Part shown: positions 1 through 11,020 of the stretch, piece by piece
Layout: each line of letters starts with the position of its first letter
How positions within the stretch are numbered: the stretch's first letter is position 1
Assembly: GCA_023079485.1 (NCBI GenBank)
Contig: CM041085.1
Location: 35,201,121-35,265,120, forward strand
Source of the DNA: Archilochus colubris
Taxonomy: Eukaryota; Chordata; Aves; Apodiformes; Trochilidae
Direction: 5' to 3'
Length of the DNA: 64,000 nucleotides
Program-made: the position numbers and the translations under genes
Notes under the pieces: generated by a model
Database searches by the model: none
What the model was told of the DNA's origin: nothing
What the model saw: the letters and a program-made list of their open reading frames with translations, nothing else

Positions 1-1572
1 CTTACAACAACACCAACAGCATCACAAAACCAACAACACTACTGTTTAGCAGGAGGTGTATCATCCCTTCCTCTCATCCCCTTCCCTGCTCTCTAAGACT
101 CAGAAGCAGACACACCTGGAAGCCTTCCAGCTCTGAAGCCACATGAATTTGGAGTGCTCTCAGGTAGGAACAAAAAGCTGTGTGTTTGGAGACATTCACC
201 TTTTCTACCTCCCGAGGTATCCTTAGGGCATTCTATGCAAATTAGTCAATGGTAAGTAGGGTAGCAGGAGTTAAAGTCTATATTCAGGATCTGCATAAAA
301 AGCAAGCAATTAATCGGGAAGGGGAGGGTGAGGAAGAAAGGGAAACTTTGCTTTTTTTCCTATATATTCTTTAGATAACATTGAGCCTGAGGAAACTGTT
401 AGTGTGTGTCTAATCCTCACCACTCGAGCATACGTGCCTGTGATTCTATGCTGTTGCTAATCATAAAAATTTGAGGTTTTTTTTGCATAAATCAAAGAAT
501 GAAGAAACATAGCAACTGGACACTGATAAACAGCAATGGATCATTTACCTTGAAGTTATGATAATCTGGTGGAAAATATATTCTTTTCTCCCCTCAAAAT
601 TCAACTAACCCTCTTTGCTACTGGGAATTTTATGCAAAGAAAAAAAAGAAAGAAGCCCTTGTTAGTGTATGACCCCACTGTATTTTTGTTCTTCTGCTTC
701 AAAAGCAACCTGTCAGCTCACACAGAAAACAAAGAAAGGTTACTTTTGTAAGCTGTATTAAAAGCAGTCAACAACAATGTCTCCAAACCACTACAGCTCC
801 CAGTTGTCTTATTGTAGTATTTGGGGGTTGTTACTGTAGCTTTTTATTAAATAAGGATCATTAGCAAACCTTCTTTTGAGTATTAGGCTGTGTTACCTTG
901 ATGTAGTATGTTCACTGCAACTCTGTGCCACAACAAGGAGCACAAGCTCCTTCTGACTTAAATCTGATTTTTAAATACACAGGAGGTCAGAATTTTTCTC
1001 TAAGCAGTGAAAAACAGAAGCAAAGCACTCCTGCTTGCACTGAAGTGGCAAAATCACATTTGTCAAATAGGGATGGACTTTAATTTGCCCCTGTAAGCTG
1101 CGATATCTGTTATTTTCCCACTGGAGAATCAAGTGTGCCTCACTGTTTTCAAATGTTATATGAGAAAATAGTAGCTCATGAAAAACTGGTAGGGATTAAT
1201 GGGAAAAGGATACCGTTTGACTTACAGTTCAAGTTAGCTCTATTTTCCATTAACAGAAAGTGTTCCCAAATTTAAAATGGTCCCAAGCTGCAAAATTCAA
1301 GGTTTTTATCAACATTGTTTGATTTCTTGTTCAAAGAATAAATTCAAAATTAATCCCATGCTTAGGTTCAGCTCATTTTATAAAACCTCTGCTCATGGAT
1401 TCTAGTGCTTGAGGAGTCAGTCTCCAGTTACAGAAATTTGGTAAATTGTCATCACTTGTTAAGACAAAATTAGAAGTCAGAATTAACAACTATTTGCTCT
1501 AGCTTGTCTGCCACCCTGGATGCTTGAAGTGAGTACCAAGCCATCTGCTCAGTGCAAACACACAAGTGGAAT
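1..1572. other. unique AT-rich DNA, no gene seen
   Basis: No recognisable coding segment, RNA gene or repeat family. The only open frame of note (569-751, 60 codons) resembles no protein family I know and is of chance length for this base composition. There are short homopolymer runs only. Confidence 0.7.
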
Positions 1573-1765
1573 TACATAGAATCATAGAATATACTGAATT
1601 GGAAGGGACCCATCAGGATCATCGAGTCCAACTCCTGTCCCTGTGTAGGGCACCCCAAGAATCACACCATGTGCCTGAGAGCATCATCCAAACACTTCTT
1701 AATCTCAAGCAGGCTTGGTGCTGTGACCACTTCCCTAGGGACCTCGTTCCAGTGCTGCATGACAG
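1573..1765 (-). mobile_element. CR1 LINE, 3' end fragment
   Basis: The segment opens with ACATAGAATCATAGAAT, the complement of the ATTCTATG-type end that closes avian CR1 elements. GGAAGGGACC and ATCGAGTCCAACTCCTGTCC follow, typical of the CR1 3' untranslated region read on the complement. The element therefore lies on the minus strand with its 3' end at the low coordinate. Only about 190 bp remain, which is a strongly 5'-truncated copy, as is usual for CR1. Similarity is good, suggesting a moderately young insertion. The two plus-strand open frames here (1,566-1,781 and 1,669-1,890) are antisense to it and not genes. Confidence 0.93.
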
Positions 1766-4700
1766 CACCTTTTCTTCATGAATCCCATAAAAGCTTCAAA
1801 AGGGAAAAAACTATGATTTTCTGTATTTATAATGTATATGCTACCTCAACTAGTGATATGACAATAGATACAAGAAAGATCAAGGAATAATATACACACT
1901 TTGTATTTAAAAAAAAACAACTTTCATGAAAAAAAAGGAATTCTGAGTTTCACCACTGCTGAATTAGGTATTTTTGTATTGCATAATGACTGCTAAGGGT
2001 ATATACACATGGCATTACACAAGGAATTAAGCTGTATAATACTTAAGGGGAGTGATGTTTAATGCCTTAGAGTAGCAAGCTGGGCAGTCTCTGTTAAGAA
2101 TGCGCTTAACTCAAACCCCATGAACAGTGTCACCCAAATATATCTCAAGTATAAGCAAATGCCCAATAAAATTTTGCACTAGTTCATTACTCCTAGTTCA
2201 CAGCAAATCTATTGATTCAGATTTTCTTACAGCTTGCATAAGAAATATATAAAGTCAAGCAATTATGCCATGTGATTACTTACATGAGGCCTTCTCAATC
2301 TGTAGGCTTTTTAAAACCTTATAATTGACCAACCAACCTACAGCCAGTCTTTGTAACCTTGTTTCAATTATGTCTTCTCTACTGAATTCTTTTCTTAAAC
2401 CAGAAAATAATTTGAAATATCAGCGATGCACTTTGTGTTGCTATTTGCCCAGCTCAGCCCACTAGAAGCTGTGCACTTAAAATCTGTCAACACTTTACAG
2501 ATTTTCAAATGAAAGTAGTGTTAGGTTCTATTTCTTGACTTTGGTCTATGTGCCCTCCCATTATATGCATCTGATACATGACAGATGTGCATCTTAGGAC
2601 TGAACTGTAGACAATGGGAGAACTATAAACATATAAAAGTAGCAGTTCTCTTAAGACCCTGAGAGTAAGCTTGTCCATCAACCACAGAAACTGTAAGGCT
2701 TAATAAGATGTGTGGTACTCTGAGATAACATATGCCTTGCAGGTGTTGTGAAATATAAGGCAGAGGCAAATGCTTTTAGTGACCTTCCAGTGTTATCTTA
2801 TGGTAACATACACACCTTGGAATATCCTCCAAAAATATAAAATAGCCCCAAACTCACAGAAAATCAAATATATATATTTAAAAAATTAACAACTAAACAA
2901 AAGAAGTGAGGTGCATGATAATTAAATAGCCAGTAAAGAGCACATAGCTAATGAAATATTTCATTTCTGGACTGCTGATAAGAATAACAGAGAGGGTCAG
3001 AGGTGACTGCAATAAAATGTCACATACATTCCTCATGCTATTCAGGCATAGCAAATTCCACAAAAGGTTCTTAAATGAAACAAAAATGAAATAACAGAAG
3101 AGATAGTTTGGAAAGTTTTTTCTTTCTTCATGCACCTTAATATTCCTCAAAACACACCCATATAATTCTGATTGTCTTTTGGAATGCCATAGCTACTCTG
3201 CTGGATCATGCCACACCTATCCAGACAAATTCCGTAGCCTGCAGGTTAGTCCATATAGATATCTGTAACCAGAATAATCCAATCTTTCAAATAATCTGTA
3301 CATCATACAGAACTCAGTGGGTTCAAGTTTTCTAGAAAATATGGAATCCTTTCCTAAAAGATTCTTGAAAACCAGTAATCATCACTATTTTTTTCCTAAA
3401 CAATTTTAAGCAATTTCTCGGTTTGCTCTGAAATATTGCATCTCTGCAGGGTGTATAGCAAGTACCAGGGAATATTCAAGATTTACAGTGTTTTCTCCTA
3501 TGAATTTGTGAAAAACAAAACAAAACAAACCACAACAAAAAACCCTGTTCAGTTATAACGGATTAAATACTAAGAGATATCAAAACAGCAAGTTCTAGTT
3601 CTCTCTGGCAGCAACCTCTCAAAAACGCTACTAACAAAATTTCTCAATCATATTCTTTGAAAACAGAAAATCCTTCATCATTTGTTGGGCAAGCAATTAC
3701 AGAAAAAACAGATGGGATTCTTTCATCCTGACCACCACAATAAACAACCAAAATCTGGTTTCTTTGTCCCATCTGTAAATAAATACTATTTTCAGCTGGC
3801 ATAGCTATCCACATATTGATTGCAACTCAACTTTTAAAAATACATCACCAGACAAATTGTCTTAATGTCCTCTTGAAGAAGGGGGTTCCATATTAGTGAA
3901 GTACTTCGCATTCAAGAGAGAGTTTATCTTGCTTTTTCTTTGAGTAATAGCTGTTCAAAATTCATAAGCAAGACTAAAATATAGCTTTGATCCAAAGACA
4001 CATGAATGAATAAATGAATACCTCAACATTCAAACAGCACAAAAGCAAGATTGCACATAGTAAGAATTTCTGAAAACCTTATTTTGCCTCTAAGGACACA
4101 TTATAAATCTATGCAGTTATTTCATATGATATTAATGATTTCATAGTACATTTGTAGAAAAGTAGTATCTTGTTCAGGGGCAAGATCTCTGGATACTTGC
4201 AATGTCTTTTACTGGACCAGTTGGTACAGCTTGAATACTGAGCAGGGCTCTAGGATATACAGAGTTAAGTTTGACCCCAAACTAAAATCTTCTCCCATTT
4301 AGAACTTTCACGGAATAAAAAGAAATTATGGGAGCTTTTCTGTAAGCACTAGAAATGAAGAAGACAGTTTTACAGACATTTGTATAATGAGTCTGAGACA
4401 TGATACGGATTTTCTGATGTTTAATCAGGCTTGGGATAGTAATGCAGCTCAGGACATTTTAAAGGTCTCTCTTTTTTTTTTTTCTTTCTGTCCTATTATC
4501 TAGTAAATGAAATTTGTGGAAATATATGTGGTAACATACAGTTAAAATTTGTCTCACACATTACCAAGTTACCTACAGGAGTGTGAAGACCAGCAAAGAT
4601 ACAGAAATAGTGCTTTTTGCATGAGACTTATTTCCATACAAAATCAGGATAAAAAAAAGTGAGCTCATCTCACACCCTGACAAGCTAAGTCTGCTGATAA

Positions 4701-5079
4701 AGAAGGTACAGGAATGTGGAGCAGATACATAGTGATGAACACAGGGTAAGAACTTACAAAGTAGAGAACAGAGTGACATGTCCCATTGTTAAATCTGCTC
4801 CTCTTTGTGCTCTCTGCACAATTTTCTTTCATGCTCCTGTAACTCTCCTTCCTTTTTTCTTCTGTATGTTTTGAAAGGCAGAGAGAGATATCTTTTAAAG
4901 GCCTTCAATAGGTTTTTGGTAACCTATTGTATGTGATCATTTGCCTTCATTATGTTTCCATCATCTAATTTTTGCATTACTTAGTTTCATTCTTAGCTCT
5001 CTGAGACTGTGAAAAAAGAAATGCATCTGGCTTTCTGTATGCTGTACGCAACACTTCCAATATATTACTCTAGAGGTGT
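1766..5079. other. unique AT-rich DNA, no gene seen
   Basis: No gene or repeat family recognised. A/C-rich low-complexity sequence occurs near 3,510-3,545 and a T-rich run near 4,471-4,485. Minus-strand open frames at 2,893-3,150 (85 codons) and 4,573-4,779 (68 codons) have no recognisable domain. Confidence 0.6.
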
Positions 5080-5235
5080 TTTTTTTTTGATTGGGGTTTT
5101 TTTTTTTGGTGTTGGGTTTTTTTGTGTGTTTGTCTGGGTTTCTGTTTTTTTTATTTTGGGTTTTTTTGGGGTTTTTTTTGTTTGGTTTGGTGGGATCTTT
5201 TGTTTGTTTGTTAGTTAGTTTGTTTTTTCTTTCCT
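5080..5235. repeat. T/G-only low-complexity tract
   Basis: About 155 bp made almost wholly of T runs broken by GG, GGG and GGGG blocks, ending in TTTG/TTAG repeats. The plus strand carries at least six runs of three or more G. Two overlapping plus-strand open frames with F/G/V-rich products (5,009-5,218 and 5,091-5,345) are artefacts of this composition. Confidence 0.85.
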
Positions 5236-5339
5236 TTCATGGAAAGAATGAGTCATATTTTCCAACATTTCAGTACTTCAGTATTTCAAGTTTAGTTTTT
5301 CTGCTTTGTTCCTTTTTTTTTTTTTCAAGAGCAAATATA

Positions 5340-5760
5340 CCCTGAGGTGCAGGACGCAGTAGGGGTTACAGCATTTTTGATGCAATGTGGCTGGTGTCTT
5401 ATGTAACAAGACCATCCCCTCCCAGGCTTTGCTTCATGTTGTTTACCCCAGCAATACAATCCAACATCTGATTTGCTTTCAGCACTGCAGCTGTATTTTA
5501 GTCCAAAGGCTTTAGGGACTTCTCTATAAACAGCTCCCAGATCTCTCTCCCATTAAATAATCTCCATTCTGTTCAAGGAAGGGTTGTTTTCCCCATGAGT
5601 GCTGATTACCAAGGTAGCTGACTAAAAGTTGTTTTATTTCTATCTTCCTACCAATTAATTTACAGCACAACCACAATGCAGCACTTGCAACATCACAGCT
5701 ATTTCCAAGAGACAATTTTGATGTCATAAACAAATGTGAGCTCCCAGGCAAGAGCCATCA
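5340..5760 (-). mobile_element. old CR1 LINE fragment (late ORF2 region)
   Basis: Read on the complement, this follows the late ORF2 part of CR1. Blocks such as CAACATCTGATTTGCTTTC, CAGCTCCCAGATCTCTCTCC and TTTTGATGTCATAAACAAAT keep the order and spacing of the equivalent blocks in the better-preserved CR1 at 24,221-25,690. Divergence is high and there are many indels, so it belongs to an older CR1 generation than the copies at 1,573 or 24,221. The ends are approximate. The minus-strand open frame at 5,524-5,751 lies inside it and does not preserve the reverse-transcriptase reading. Confidence 0.7.
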
Positions 5761-6201
5761 AGAAAAGCCAAGAAGCGAAAAATAAGCTCTTAGTCATGCC
5801 ATTATTAACTACTGGTAACCATGAATCACTTGTATCTATATAATACTATGAGAGCTCATAAGTTACACAGCTGCTCCCCCAGAGATGACGAAACAATAAC
5901 AATTTTAAAGGTATTTTTGTTTTATAGTTTCCTGATTGATCAGGATGTGATCTGATATGCTGCTACACTGACTACAGCAGAGGGCATTGGCAAGTGTGCA
6001 CTATACAAGGGCAAACAGGGACTGACACATCAAACAAGGCCCATTTACCATGTACATAAAACTCATGGTAAATAAACATCTAAGGGCAGAGTTTCGAGCC
6101 ACTGCTATATAATATGTGCAACAGAGGGTACAAACATGTTCTTTGTTTGCAGTTGACTCTGTAGTCACTACAGCATTGTGGTTTTGTTAAAACAGATCAG
6201 G

Positions 6202-6483
6202 ATGGAGAAAAGGAAAGTTAGGTTTTGCCTTGTCATGGCTGCTGCCCTCTGGGTCCTGCTGTGCATTCCCAAGGGGAACAGAAGCTTGCTTGTGCCTCTG
6301 GTACATATGGATGTGGTGGGAGATGTGGGAATACAGACTAGGACAGGGAGTGGCACCCGGAGTTGGACCTGGGAGCCAGGACATGAATACTGTGTGGGAC
6401 ACTCCCGGGAGGCACTGGAGAATTGCTTGAAGAAAGGAGAAAATGCACAGCTAAGTCCTCATCAAAAGGAGATAAATTCCTAA
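6202..6483 (+). other. unassigned 93-codon open frame with signal-peptide-like start
   Basis: I do not recognise this frame. The ATG at 6,202 is in good context (A at -3, G at +4), and I prefer it to the in-frame ATG 24 bp upstream. The predicted product starts MEKRKVRF, then has a hydrophobic run of about 15 residues (CLVMAAALWVLLCIP) and a polar KGNRS: the charged, hydrophobic, polar order of a signal peptide. The rest has two cysteines in a C-to-C spacing of 11 residues and a Lys/Glu-rich tail. No splice structure, promoter or homologue is visible, and the opposite strand is also open (6,168-6,356 and 6,187-6,402). It could easily be chance or a decayed element. Confidence 0.15.
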
Positions 6484-7839
6484 AAATCTGGAGGGCTTTC
6501 TGAGAAGTTTGTTGCTGCCTATGAACTAACAGCTGATGGGCTGGAAAGCAATATGGAAGTAATGGTGCACTTGTAATGACACATTCAAATATTTATCTTT
6601 TCCCAGACATTTTTATTTAATGTCTTGGTCATCAGCTTTTCTCTATTTATTACTTCATGCTCGCTCAGCAAGTGGAATACAAATATGTATATGCATGCAA
6701 TGTATAGTTGTGAGTATAGATATTTGTATTCGTATATATATATAGACAGTATATGTAGTATTTCATTTGGTATATTTTTAATGAAATCTATCTTCAGAGA
6801 TGGAAAATAGTTTTGTGTTTTTTCAGAATACTTATTTAAAGAAAAATTGGGGTAGTTCAGTTTTTATGCCTTCTGGATAGTTGGAGATCCAGACATAGTA
6901 AACAGTAAGAATGCATTACTGTCCTATTAGGTTAAAAGCCTGTTGGGTTCAAAAGACAAGTTAATTAGGTTTTTTTCTTATAATTACAATTTTACAATGA
7001 TTAATCTTCACAGTGCTTGTCTTTCAATCTCCTTATGAGAATCACAAGTTATTCTGCTGAAACAAAAACTAATTACTGGGGAGAGGTTTTTGCACCCTCT
7101 GAACGATGGGAATGAAGAAGCCATTTTTAAAAACTGACTTAACCTCTAGGACTATGCAATCCCCTCTGGTGTGAGTTTGGGAAGGGGGCTGGGAAGGGGA
7201 TCCTGCAGCTTCAAGTGCAGCAGACACAGCTGAGATCCACCTGCCAAAAACAGAAAGTGAGATTCCCTGCAGCAGTTTTTGTCCTGGGTCCAAAAGTGTG
7301 TCTAGTTTTGTCTCCCACAAAAGCTTCCCCGCTTCAGTAACAGATGCCTTCAGGTATCCAAAGACTTACTGATGAAAGATAAGTACGAGAGGAAGACCAG
7401 GGAAGAGAAAGATTTCAGCCTCCTGACTGTGCAGACAACCTCAGCCCAACATTTATCATTCTTTTAGAAGCGTAGCTGGGTTTCATGGTAAAGAACTGCA
7501 AAGAGGTAGCAGCTTCAAATGCTTTTCTACTCAAATGCTTCTATACAAAGGAACAGTGTTGGTGTGTACTTCAGGCTAGATCCAATGGAGGCCTTGGACA
7601 GAAGTTAAATAGAAGTGCACAGAAGTTAAATAGAATGAAATACACTCACTTGAGCACATACAGCAATTGATGATGGTGCTTCAGAGCAGCTGGTGGACAG
7701 GTGTGTTGTTACTTCACAGAGACTGTATAGGGTCCACAAAGGCACTTGGTGGATGGATTATTAAAGCCTAAGCCTACACAGAAATTCCTGGGTTGCATTT
7801 TGCAGGCAGACACAAAGCAGAGAGTAAAGATCCACCTTA
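6484..7839. other. unique DNA with a short tandem duplication
   Basis: No gene seen. At about 7,601-7,634 the block CAGAAGTTAAATAGAA occurs twice in tandem, separated by four bases. An alternating TA tract lies near 6,735-6,745. The minus-strand frame 7,069-7,320 (83 codons) shows no recognisable domain. Confidence 0.55.
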
Positions 7840-8130
7840 TGCAGTGGAAGTAGGACATGAGTGGAACTCCCCAGGGATGTGTGCAGGGAGCTGCTGTTTG
7901 CCTTTTGCAGCCATGAGTCTGCAACAAGGTGAGAAAGTTTGCAAATGAAACTACATTGGTTAAAGAGGCAAGGATGAATGCTGACTGTGAAGAGCTATAG
8001 AAGAACCTTACAAGACCGAAAGATAAAGTGGCAGGTTAAATTCAGTGTATAGTCTGAGACTATTTAAATTAATTCAGTAGAAGATTTAGGGGGTACCAGA
8101 TGAAGACAGTATGAATGAAGTTCAAAGCAG
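7840..8130 (+). mobile_element. old CR1 LINE fragment (reverse transcriptase region)
   Basis: In the plus direction the sequence follows the CR1 reverse-transcriptase region. GTGGAACTCCCCAGGGATGT corresponds to the block before the catalytic motif. GAGAAAGTTTGCAAATGAAA then stands where the FADDT-coding block belongs. GACTGTGAAGAGCTATAGAA and AAAGTGGCAGGTTAAATTCA follow in the expected order. The match is to the older CR1 types shared with turtles and crocodilians rather than to recent avian CR1. Stops and indels destroy the frame. The ends are approximate, and weak similarity may continue to about 8,290. Confidence 0.75.
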
Positions 8131-10964
8131 CTGATGGGATGGAAGTGGTTCCTCATGTCACAATACATCTGTGGTCTTTATTGCTGAGGGAGGTTGTGCA
8201 TGATAAAAATCACACCTTTTCAAGACAGCCTGGTCAAGTGCATGGAAGAGATATCAGTGGGAATAATTACAGAGACATCAGACTCAGAAAGTGTCCCCAG
8301 CTAACTGCAGTCTGAGAAGGTGTAAGAGACAGTATCATAGTGGGTTGTTCTGCTCCTACCCTTTCCTAGGGACCTGCACCTGGCTGCTCCTGGTGCCACC
8401 ATGAAGGCCCCTTGGTGCAGTATGGCCAATACCCACCATGGAGAAGCGTGTTCTGCCTCTGCCTGAGGGGGGACTCCAGGCAGATGCTGGTGCTGGGCCC
8501 TGAGGCAGGGGGTATGGGCACTGAAAGGTCAGGAAGTATGAGTTGCCCAGGGTGGTGCAGGCAGGAGTACAGTAATACTACTGTAACTCACTGTCACACA
8601 GATTTAGAATGGGCATTGTTGTGGTACTGGTACCAGGACAATGGAGCTGGCACTGGTACCACTCACCTCTGCTGCCAACAAGCTCTGCCAGGAGTTGCTG
8701 ACGAGTAGAGCCAAAATCAGGCCCTAGTGCATGCCATAACAGCTACACCAGCTGCCTGCAGGAGCTACAGGAAGCCAATCTACCCTGTAGCTTATTAAAC
8801 TGTGTTGAGGGCCACGTCAATGCCAGAAATAACTCAAAATGGAAAGCATTCCTCACTACTTCCCAGCTCCCTTTGCAATGAACTGCAGTTGCCCTGATGC
8901 CACAGCTAGAGCAGCACAGGGACTATTTCTTCATATATGAGATGCTGACTATGTAAAAATAGGTCTGGCACAACATGAAGCAATGGAAAACTATATATAG
9001 AATGAGAATTTAAAACAAAATTTTAAATAAAGGGCTTATAACCTTATACTTTTCCCCACTCTATTAAAAATTGCACAGCCTTCAGTATCAGATTAAAGAA
9101 ACAGCACGTCTTGACAGCAGTTAACCTCTTTTAAACCCTAAAAATAAACTGCAAAATGTTTTTAGAAATAGCTTGGGTAATTAAATAAGACAATCCAGGT
9201 CTGTTCTTCCCTGTAAGTTTCAGACCAAATTTTTATTCAAGATATTTTATACCAGCATAGAGCTGTTCCTTCTTTGCTGTAAGAATTCATGTAGAAATTA
9301 AAGCAAATAGACCTTTCATTGATCACTGGGTATTTAAAAATGAAAAAAAAGAAAAAGCACAAGGGAAGATATACGTTGATTTAAAGTTTCTTTCCAGATT
9401 AATTTTCAATCTTCATCATATGGAGGAAATCTAACAAAAACATTTAATTTAAAAATTCTATTACACTTTATATATTAGTATTTTCTATGTAGGTACTTCT
9501 CAAATGGAAGAAACAAGGCTGCTTATATATCTATACCCTCTCATGTTTCCAAGGGTTTAGTAGAAACTTTGTTCCAGTGGATAGAATAAGAAAAAGCCTG
9601 TTTCCTATGTTAGCTAACAGTTGTATACATCATTAACTAGAAACATAGTTAATGTTTAAATAGGTAAATGTATTTCAGACAAATATAAGTGAACTATGCA
9701 GAGAGCTAAGTAAAAATTTAAGTTGCTACAAAATAATTTACAACTTGATTATTTGTTAGATGACGACAAGAAAACAAATGCAACACTTTGGTTTCCTTTT
9801 ATGAGAAGCATTAAAGAGAATCATCGTATCTCTCCAATGACAGTAGAGGAGTTTTTAACAAGATGCTGAAACACGCAGAAGGTAAACAGATTTGCAACTA
9901 ACCTTGGCTTGCTAGCTGGGTTTGTTTTATGTGTGGAAAGCATTATGACTGCTACTCATTTTTGGAGGTATAGGTTTGCTTTCTGATCTAACAGATCTGT
10001 GCATGATGATATCTTTTGAGAGAATAATGCTCTAACATCGGTTGTTGAACTAGTACCTTGATAATAACCTCCAAGGTAGCTAAGAGTAGTCTGAAACACC
10101 CATTTCATTGCTGTCTGAGAAGTGGCAACTAAGGAACTGACTTCTGCTTTTAACTCACTGCTACCACCAGCAAATCACAACTCCTGAATCTTATTCTCTG
10201 GACTTTTGAACGATTGTGGAAAGTAATTCAGAAACTTCTGAAATGTGCAAACTGAAATCCCTCAAATGGCTTGCCAGAGTATGGATCCCCTTCAGTTCTG
10301 TCCATGGGACTGGCACTCAGTCCCCTTTCTCCAGTCATTTTCACCACTCTGCCCACAAAAAAATTGAACATTCCAGCGAGGGACTTATATATCTAAGCAC
10401 TTCCTAAGGCCTGTGAGATGGAGCTGAGCACTGCAGATTTTGGTAAGCAGGCACGAGCATCTGCACTCCGCTGAGAGTGGAGCAGGCAGCCCGGCCCTCT
10501 GTGTTGCACAGCTCAGCCAGACTGGGGCTGTCTGAGGCATCCAGAAAACAAGCATGCAGACAGATACCTCCTGCTTGAGGTGATGTGAAGGGTGTGATTA
10601 CTTACCAGCTTTTATAAGAAAGCTGTAACTAGCAACAAAACAGAGCTGGCTGTAACCTAGGAAACTGCTGTGAAATAACCACAGAGCAAGTGAGCACAAC
10701 TGCTGTGCGAGTTACATCTGCAGCAGACATCAACATCTGGAAATTGCCCTGTAAGCTACCAAAAGCCCCTATAGCTTCTTACTGACAGGCTTTTAAATGG
10801 ACTATAGACCTTGGTCCCTGGCTGCTCAGCAGAGAGCAGGTGGTGCTCTGGGGGTAGTAGGAATCAGGGTCTTCGCCATCCCCTGAGAAGGGGGCTCCAG
10901 TAGAAACATGACATCAGCTCTAACAGGGCGTTGGACATATTTTCAGATTACCCACAGGTTTCTG
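8131..10964. other. unique DNA with a GC-richer patch at 8,340-8,800
   Basis: The patch at 8,340-8,800 is visibly richer in G and C than its surroundings but poor in CpG. A 98-codon plus-strand frame (8,412-8,708) runs through it without a recognisable domain. A second, weaker GC-rich patch lies at 10,390-10,900. The rest (8,800-10,390) is ordinary AT-rich sequence with no gene seen. Confidence 0.5.
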
Positions 10965-11020
10965 AACAATTTTTTCAATTGCAATTGAAAAGCAATTTTT
11001 TCAAAGCAATTTTTTCAAAA
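10965..11020. repeat. palindrome and iterated CAATTTTTTCAA blocks
   Basis: A perfect 20-bp palindrome (TTTTCAATTG joined to CAATTGAAAA) lies at 10,972-10,991. Around it the block CAATTTTTTCAA occurs three times at a spacing of 15-25 bp. It looks like a local duplication and inversion of one short unit. Confidence 0.8.

Noticed and set aside
5009..5345. Two F/G/V-rich open frames resembling membrane proteins
   Set aside because: They are produced by the T/G low-complexity tract.
6340..6400. Resemblance of a TGGCACCCGG-type string to a retroviral primer-binding site
   Set aside because: It matches only partly and no LTR end lies directly upstream.
8401..8466. ATG in a GCCACCATGA context
   Set aside because: The frame closes after about 21 codons and nothing downstream looks coding.
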